Source: Bacillus sp. FJAT-27445
GTDB lineage: Bacteria > Bacillota > Bacilli > Bacillales > Cytobacillaceae
DNA: 64,000 bases
Assembly: GCF_001510665.1 (NCBI RefSeq)
Contig: NZ_LMTI01000005.1
Coordinates: forward strand, 504,379-568,378
Direction of reading: 5' to 3'
Shown here: piece after piece, positions 60,267-64,000 of the stretch
Numbering within the stretch: position 1 is the stretch's first letter
Layout: every line of letters begins with the position of its first letter
Made by a program: the position numbers and the translations under genes
The notes under the pieces: generated by a model
Told to the model about the DNA's origin: nothing
The model's input: only the letters and a program-made list of their open reading frames with translations
The model's database searches: none

Positions 60267-62375
60267 CTACGATTCCGCCTTAACAGCTTTATCTTTTTCA
60301 AAAAAGACAATAAGCCCTGGCAGGAGGATTCCCCGGATCAGGAATGTATCGAGCAGGATGCCAACTGCGACGATGAAGCCAAACACGAACAACAGCTGAA
60401 TTGGCTGGGTCATCAGGACTGCAAATGTCGCTGCAAGAATCAGGCCTGCGGAAGAAATGACTCCGCCTGTATTGGCTACCGCTATCTCGACGGCCTTCTT
60501 TACAGGATGCTTCTTCCTTTCCTCCTGAAAACGGGACACCAGCATAATGTTGTAATCAATTCCGAGCGCAACCAGGAATACGAACGAATAAAGCGGAACC
60601 CGGTTTGAAATTGTATCAATATCGAAGAACAGGTTCGTCAGGAACATTCCCAAACCAAGCGCAGCCAGGAATGAAACAAGAATGGTTCCCATCATGTAAA
60701 TCGGCATGCGGATCGTTTTGGTCAGAACAATTAGCATGACAAAGATGAGAAGTGTTTCAAGGGCAACGATGACGATCAGGTCACGGTCATTAGTCGATCT
60801 GTCGTCGACCGAGCCCGCCGTTTCACCCGCGAAATAAAGCTTGCCATCCAGGCCGCTATCGTCGGCGATTTTTTCCTTATCAGTTATAATCGCTTCCATC
60901 GCATCCATTGCTTCAACAGAATAAGGGCTTTCCACAAATGTCAGCTGATAATTCAGGACTCTGCCTTCTTCCGCAACACCATTCAGGCGGACATTGCTGA
61001 CAAGGGCTTTTGAGGAGAGTTCTGTTGCAAGCGCCTTTTGCTGGTCTTCAGAAACAGCTTCCTTGCCTTCGTATATGACGGTTGTAGGAGCTAGGTCGCC
61101 TTTTTCAAACTTTTCCTCAAGAATGTTATAGCCCTTTCGCGAAGGCATGTCTTCCGGAAATGAATTCATTGTATTGAATTCATACTTCAAATTGAACATA
61201 TTGCCCGCAGATAGCAACAGGAAGGCTGAAACAAGTGCAACCGCCACACCTGGCTTGCTCGTTACAAAACGGCCAACCCTGCTCCAGATTGAATTTGATT
61301 TTACTTTTTCCTCTCCAACCCGAGGCACTTTTGGCCAGAACGATTTTCTTCCGAAAAGTGTGAACAGGGCAGGCACCAATGTAATCGAAGCAATCATGAT
61401 GACGGCCAATGCCATCGCAAACGTTGGAGCAAAGTTTCGGTAGTCGCCAAACTCTGCAAAGAACAGAACAAGCATCGCAGCAAGGACTGTACCGCCGGAG
61501 AAGAATACCGGCATGCCTGTTTCACGCATCGCAAGCTTCATTGCCTCAAATTTATCTTCATGATCCTTCAACTCCTCGCGGAAGCGCGAGAACACAAATA
61601 AGGAGTAATCGATAACGGCGGCAAACAGGAGGATCGACATAATCGACAAAGTCTGATTGCCGATCTCAAGTCCTGCCATTCCCATCAAACCAAGAATCTG
61701 CATCACGGCTTCGTAGACGAATGCCGCAGCCAGTAGCGGGATCAGCGCCAATAAAGGCGAGCGATAAATAACGATAAGCAATACAAGTATGAGGCCAACT
61801 GTGGATAAAATGAGTACTACATCAGCCCGGGAAAATAAATCAAGCGAGTCAGCTGCAATACCCGCGGGACCCGTAATATAGAGATTCAACTCTGAAGCAT
61901 CGCCAACTACTTCCTCTATTTTTTCCTTGGAGGCTTTAATTTCTTTATTTTCCAATGATTCGTCAAGTGTTAACGGAACGACCGCCGTTGTTTTATCCTC
62001 TGAGAAAAAACCGGCAGCAGCCTGTGGCGGCAACGCTGATAATGGAATGACTTCAACAACGCCTTTAATGTCTGCCGCAACGATTTCATCCGTAATGGAT
62101 GCAAGGTCTTCGAGGGCAATCTCTCCTTTGTCCGCCTGGAACACTAAAATTGCAGGAATTCCTGCATTATCTGAAAAGTATTGATCCGCTTTAGATTGGG
62201 CAATAACCGACTGGGCATCTTCCGGCAGTGAATCAATGCTAGTAACCTCGTATTCTTTTGCCCCGGGTGCAAACACTGCCATGGCCATTGTAACAACAAG
62301 CCAGATGGCCAATGTCGTCCACATGCCTTTTTTAGTCGTCACCCGGTCTGTAATTGCCTGCAGAAATCTTCTCAT
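60267..62375 (-). CDS. MMPL/RND-family efflux transporter
   Basis: A 702-aa transporter in two halves, each with one helix, a large extracytoplasmic loop and five helices. It starts MRRFLQAITDRVTTKKGMWT. YSLFVFSRFREEL in the first half and ALGIDYNIMLVSRFQEE in the second are the RND-type proton-relay helices (Asp-Tyr). It resembles Bacillus YdfJ. I choose ATG 62375, preceded by AAGGAAGCGGGAG, over the longer frame to 62423 that would run through the operators. It probably exports lipids or hydrophobic compounds under control of the adjacent TetR. Confidence 0.88.
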   Translation of the reverse strand: MRRFLQAITDRVTTKKGMWTTLAIWLVVTMAMAVFAPGAKEYEVTSIDSLPEDAQSVIAQSKADQYFSDNAGIPAILVFQADKGEIALEDLASITDEIVAADIKGVVEVIPLSALPPQAAAGFFSEDKTTAVVPLTLDESLENKEIKASKEKIEEVVGDASELNLYITGPAGIAADSLDLFSRADVVLILSTVGLILVLLIVIYRSPLLALIPLLAAAFVYEAVMQILGLMGMAGLEIGNQTLSIMSILLFAAVIDYSLFVFSRFREELKDHEDKFEAMKLAMRETGMPVFFSGGTVLAAMLVLFFAEFGDYRNFAPTFAMALAVIMIASITLVPALFTLFGRKSFWPKVPRVGEEKVKSNSIWSRVGRFVTSKPGVAVALVSAFLLLSAGNMFNLKYEFNTMNSFPEDMPSRKGYNILEEKFEKGDLAPTTVIYEGKEAVSEDQQKALATELSSKALVSNVRLNGVAEEGRVLNYQLTFVESPYSVEAMDAMEAIITDKEKIADDSGLDGKLYFAGETAGSVDDRSTNDRDLIVIVALETLLIFVMLIVLTKTIRMPIYMMGTILVSFLAALGLGMFLTNLFFDIDTISNRVPLYSFVFLVALGIDYNIMLVSRFQEERKKHPVKKAVEIAVANTGGVISSAGLILAATFAVLMTQPIQLLFVFGFIVAVGILLDTFLIRGILLPGLIVFFEKDKAVKAES

Positions 62376-62404
62376 TCTCCCGCTTCCTTCCTTTTCCTTA
62401 TTCC

Positions 62405-62487
62405 AAAGTGACAACCCTGTCACTTTCAGTCAAAAAAAATGACACTGCTGTCCCAGAAAATTATCCTTCAAAGTGACAGCAGTGTCA
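62405..62487 (-). promoter_or_regulatory. Three TetR-type operators before the MMPL gene
   Basis: AAAGTGACA and TGTCACTTT frame a palindrome at 62405-62426; TGACACTGCTGTCCC lies at 62440-62454; TGACAGCAGTGTCA at 62474-62487 is palindromic apart from its centre. All share TGACA/TGTCA arms. They fill the 113-bp space between the tetR stop and the MMPL start. Confidence 0.75.
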
Positions 62488-62488
62488 A

Positions 62489-63064
62489 TTAAATATTTCT
62501 TAACATTCCAGTAGCAATTATATCCTTTATAGCCGCAACCCACTTATCATGTGGAATTCCGAAATGATTGGGGATTGATACAGATTGAAAAATATAACCG
62601 AGGATCAGCGAATCGGGAAGCTCCGGTTTGAGTATCCCTTCCTGCCGCCCAGACTTAATAAAACCTTCCATGCTGTGATACATCTGTACATGCAGCTTTT
62701 CGAGCTGCGCAATGTTTTCCCGCACTTTTTCATTCACATCGGCACGTACATGCTGGCCAATTTCAATAAGCTTGTGAAGCTTTTGGTTTTTAAACATAAG
62801 GCTAAGCAGGAAATCGAATTTCCGTTCAAAACCTTCAATCGATTCAATTTCTTTTACTTCAGCAAGGAACTGGCCCATTTCATAGAGCATGAAATCCGCA
62901 ATCAGTTCCTCACGGTTTTCATAGTATTTATACAATGTTCCTCTGGACACATTAAGGTGCTCGGCGAGAATACTAAAGGTAAACCCCTCATATCCATGCT
63001 CAAGCAACAGGCTTTGCGTCACTTGAAACAGTTCTTCAGTTGAAAACTTTCGGTCACGCGCCAT
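62489..63064 (-). CDS. TetR-family regulator
   Basis: A 191-aa TetR protein: HTH with GFTFSILAEHLNVSRGTLYK and YYENREELIADFM, then a helical ligand domain. It is just upstream of the MMPL gene on the same strand, so the two form one unit with TGACA-type operators in between. It probably represses the exporter until a toxic ligand binds. Confidence 0.9.
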   Translation of the reverse strand: MARDRKFSTEELFQVTQSLLLEHGYEGFTFSILAEHLNVSRGTLYKYYENREELIADFMLYEMGQFLAEVKEIESIEGFERKFDFLLSLMFKNQKLHKLIEIGQHVRADVNEKVRENIAQLEKLHVQMYHSMEGFIKSGRQEGILKPELPDSLILGYIFQSVSIPNHFGIPHDKWVAAIKDIIATGMLRNI

Positions 63065-63131
63065 ACTAGATCTCTCCTTATGTTTACCAAAGCACTCCCA
63101 TTCAGCCTTGATGGTATCATCTTCTTAAAAA

Positions 63132-63163
63132 ACGTTCAACCTGAATTCAGTGATCGAGAACGT
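63132..63163. promoter_or_regulatory. Nested palindrome upstream of tetR
   Basis: ACGTTC (63132-63137) and GAACGT (63158-63163) flank a perfect 10-bp palindrome CTGAATTCAG (63141-63150). It could be a regulatory site for tetR, but it differs from the TGACA operators. Confidence 0.35.
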
Positions 63164-63269
63164 CTTAACTGCCCAAGCTGCCTCTCGTACGTATTCCTGA
63201 TTGCTCTATTTAGTTTAGTAGCCAAAAAATTACAACTCTGAAATATTTGTAACAAAAATAGTTTTTTAG

Positions 63270-63302
63270 TGTAACGTGATTGTTACATTGAATTGCTATG
63301 AT
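63270..63302 (+). promoter_or_regulatory. WalR box and promoter of the LysM-3D gene
   Basis: TGTAAC-GTGAT-TGTTAC (63270-63286) fits the WalR consensus TGTWAH-N5-TGTWAH exactly. A half-like TGTAAC is at 63248-63253. TATGAT at 63297-63302 is a plausible -10. Confidence 0.75.
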
Positions 63303-63335
63303 ATTCCTACCAAGGAAGTTAAAGGGGAATAGACT

Positions 63336-63899
63336 TTGAAAAAGACCATCCTGAGCATCGTTACAGCCATTTTAGTGCTTTTCGGTTTTTCGAACGCTTC
63401 TTTAGCCGCTGGAGATACATATAAGGTTCAAAAAGGTGATAGCCTATGGGGCATCGCCAAGAAACATAACATAACCGTAATTCAATTAAAAACATTGAAC
63501 AACTTGAAATCAGATAAAATCGAGCTAAATCAGGTTTTAAAACTCAGCAGCACGGAAGAGGCACCGGCGAAAAAGCCCGCTGCCAAACCAGCAGCTGCGC
63601 AAAAGGGCTACAAAGAAATCACAGTAAAGGCAACAGCCTACACAGGCAGTTGCAAAAGCTGCAGCGGCATCACTTCCACAGGCATCAACCTGAAAAAGAA
63701 CCCGAACGCGAAAGTCATTTCGGTCGATCCAACGCTGATCCCGCTTGGGACAAAAGTATATGTCCCTGGATACGGCGAAGCGATTGCTGGTGATAAGGGT
63801 TCAGCGGTGCGCGGAAATAAAATCGATGTATTTATCCCTGACCACAAAAAAGCGCTCCAGTGGGGAACGAAGACGATTAAAGTTAAAGTGTATTATTAA
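63336..63899 (+). CDS. Secreted LysM-3D domain cell-wall protein (YocH-like)
   Basis: A 187-aa secreted protein: signal peptide (ILSIVTAILVLFGFSNASLA), one LysM domain (YKVQKGDSLWGIAKKHN), an Ala/Pro/Lys linker, and a 3D domain with VKATAYTGSCKSCSGITSTG and AGDKGSAVRGNKIDVFIPD carrying the conserved aspartates. It resembles Bacillus YocH and the Sps/MltA-type lytic enzymes that cleave peptidoglycan. The TTG start has AAAGGGG upstream. A WalR box in the promoter supports a role in growth-linked wall turnover. Confidence 0.88.
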   Translation: MKKTILSIVTAILVLFGFSNASLAAGDTYKVQKGDSLWGIAKKHNITVIQLKTLNNLKSDKIELNQVLKLSSTEEAPAKKPAAKPAAAQKGYKEITVKATAYTGSCKSCSGITSTGINLKKNPNAKVISVDPTLIPLGTKVYVPGYGEAIAGDKGSAVRGNKIDVFIPDHKKALQWGTKTIKVKVYY

Positions 63900-63903
63900 G
63901 AAT

Positions 63904-63939
63904 GAGAGTTTGCCGCGATGCCGCCGCAGGCTCTTTTTT
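63904..63939 (+). terminator. Terminator of the LysM-3D gene
   Basis: An AGAG...TGC / GCA...CTCT imperfect stem is followed by T6. Confidence 0.65.
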
Positions 63940-63949
63940 GTAAATCGAA

Positions 63950-63972
63950 AACCCCGGGCTAGGCCCGGGGTT
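63950..63972 (-). terminator. Terminator of a minus-strand gene beyond the window
   Basis: AACCCCGGGC (63950-63959), loop TAG and GCCCGGGGTT (63963-63972) form a perfect 10-bp stem. The T-run is on the minus strand (GGGGTTTTCG), so it probably serves a gene to the right. Confidence 0.65.
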
Positions 63973-64000
63973 CCAAAAAGCTTTCAGCGTGGTATTAAAA

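Noticed and set aside
1..64000. CRISPR arrays, prophage, tRNA or rRNA genes
   Set aside because: No regularly spaced repeats, phage structural genes, tRNA cloverleaf or rRNA sequence was found on reading.

Overview
The window looks like a chromosomal segment of a low-to-moderate GC, endospore-forming Bacillaceae (Bacillus sensu lato). The signs are strong GGAGG ribosome binding sites, frequent TTG and GTG starts, many intrinsic terminators, and recognisable Bacillus-type regulatory sites: a perfect CcpA cre, inverted PurR boxes, Fur boxes and a WalR box. No rRNA, tRNA, CRISPR array, complete insertion sequence or prophage is visible.

Layout. 1-5.4 kb is an AT-rich accessory region. It holds a DUF262/DGQHR-like protein coupled to a protein with an RX4H HEPN motif, a second ApeA-like HEPN protein, and debris between them (a truncated MFS pseudogene, a frameshifted NUDIX gene, orphan coding fragments). 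5.5-12.3 kb is a membrane/AAA cluster: a membrane protein, DUF4129, DUF4350, MoxR ATPase and DUF58, with a convergent SpoIIM-family gene and a divergent RDD gene. 12.7-19.3 kb has a hemerythrin-like protein, a 1258-aa SF1 helicase with a huge coiled-coil insert coupled to a winged-helix-like protein, and small proteins.

19.5-28.8 kb is the most interesting region: a nine-gene sugar-acid-type catabolic operon. It starts with a LacI/KdgR regulator preceded by a cre site and four operators in diverged tandem repeats. Then come KDPG aldolase, a xylose-isomerase-like TIM barrel, a permease, a hydantoinase/oxoprolinase-type ATPase without its usual partner, an HEXXH metalloprotein, KDG kinase, and the hexulose-phosphate synthase / phosphohexuloisomerase pair. 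The combination does not match a pathway I know. guaC with an inverted PurR box pair follows.

30-37.7 kb is a second accessory region: an ArsR-type regulator with an MFS exporter, a small P-loop kinase, broken genes, a full MFS transporter whose 3' half and downstream flank are duplicated at 2.7-3.3 kb, a two-gene module with a candidate nuclease (DUF6946-like), and a hotdog thioesterase. 37.9-43.3 kb is a 1784-aa secreted subtilisin-like protease of the bacillopeptidase F type. 44-51.6 kb is a malto/isomalto-oligosaccharide locus: LacI regulator, ABC binding protein, two permeases and two GH13 glucosidases of apparently complementary linkage specificity. 51.9 kb is HelD. 54.5-58.1 kb is a Fur-controlled ferric iron ABC transporter. 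58.9-63.9 kb has a zinc alcohol dehydrogenase, a TetR-MMPL efflux pair with three palindromic operators, and a LysM-3D cell-wall protein with a WalR box.

Assignments rest on reading motifs and context; no database search was run.
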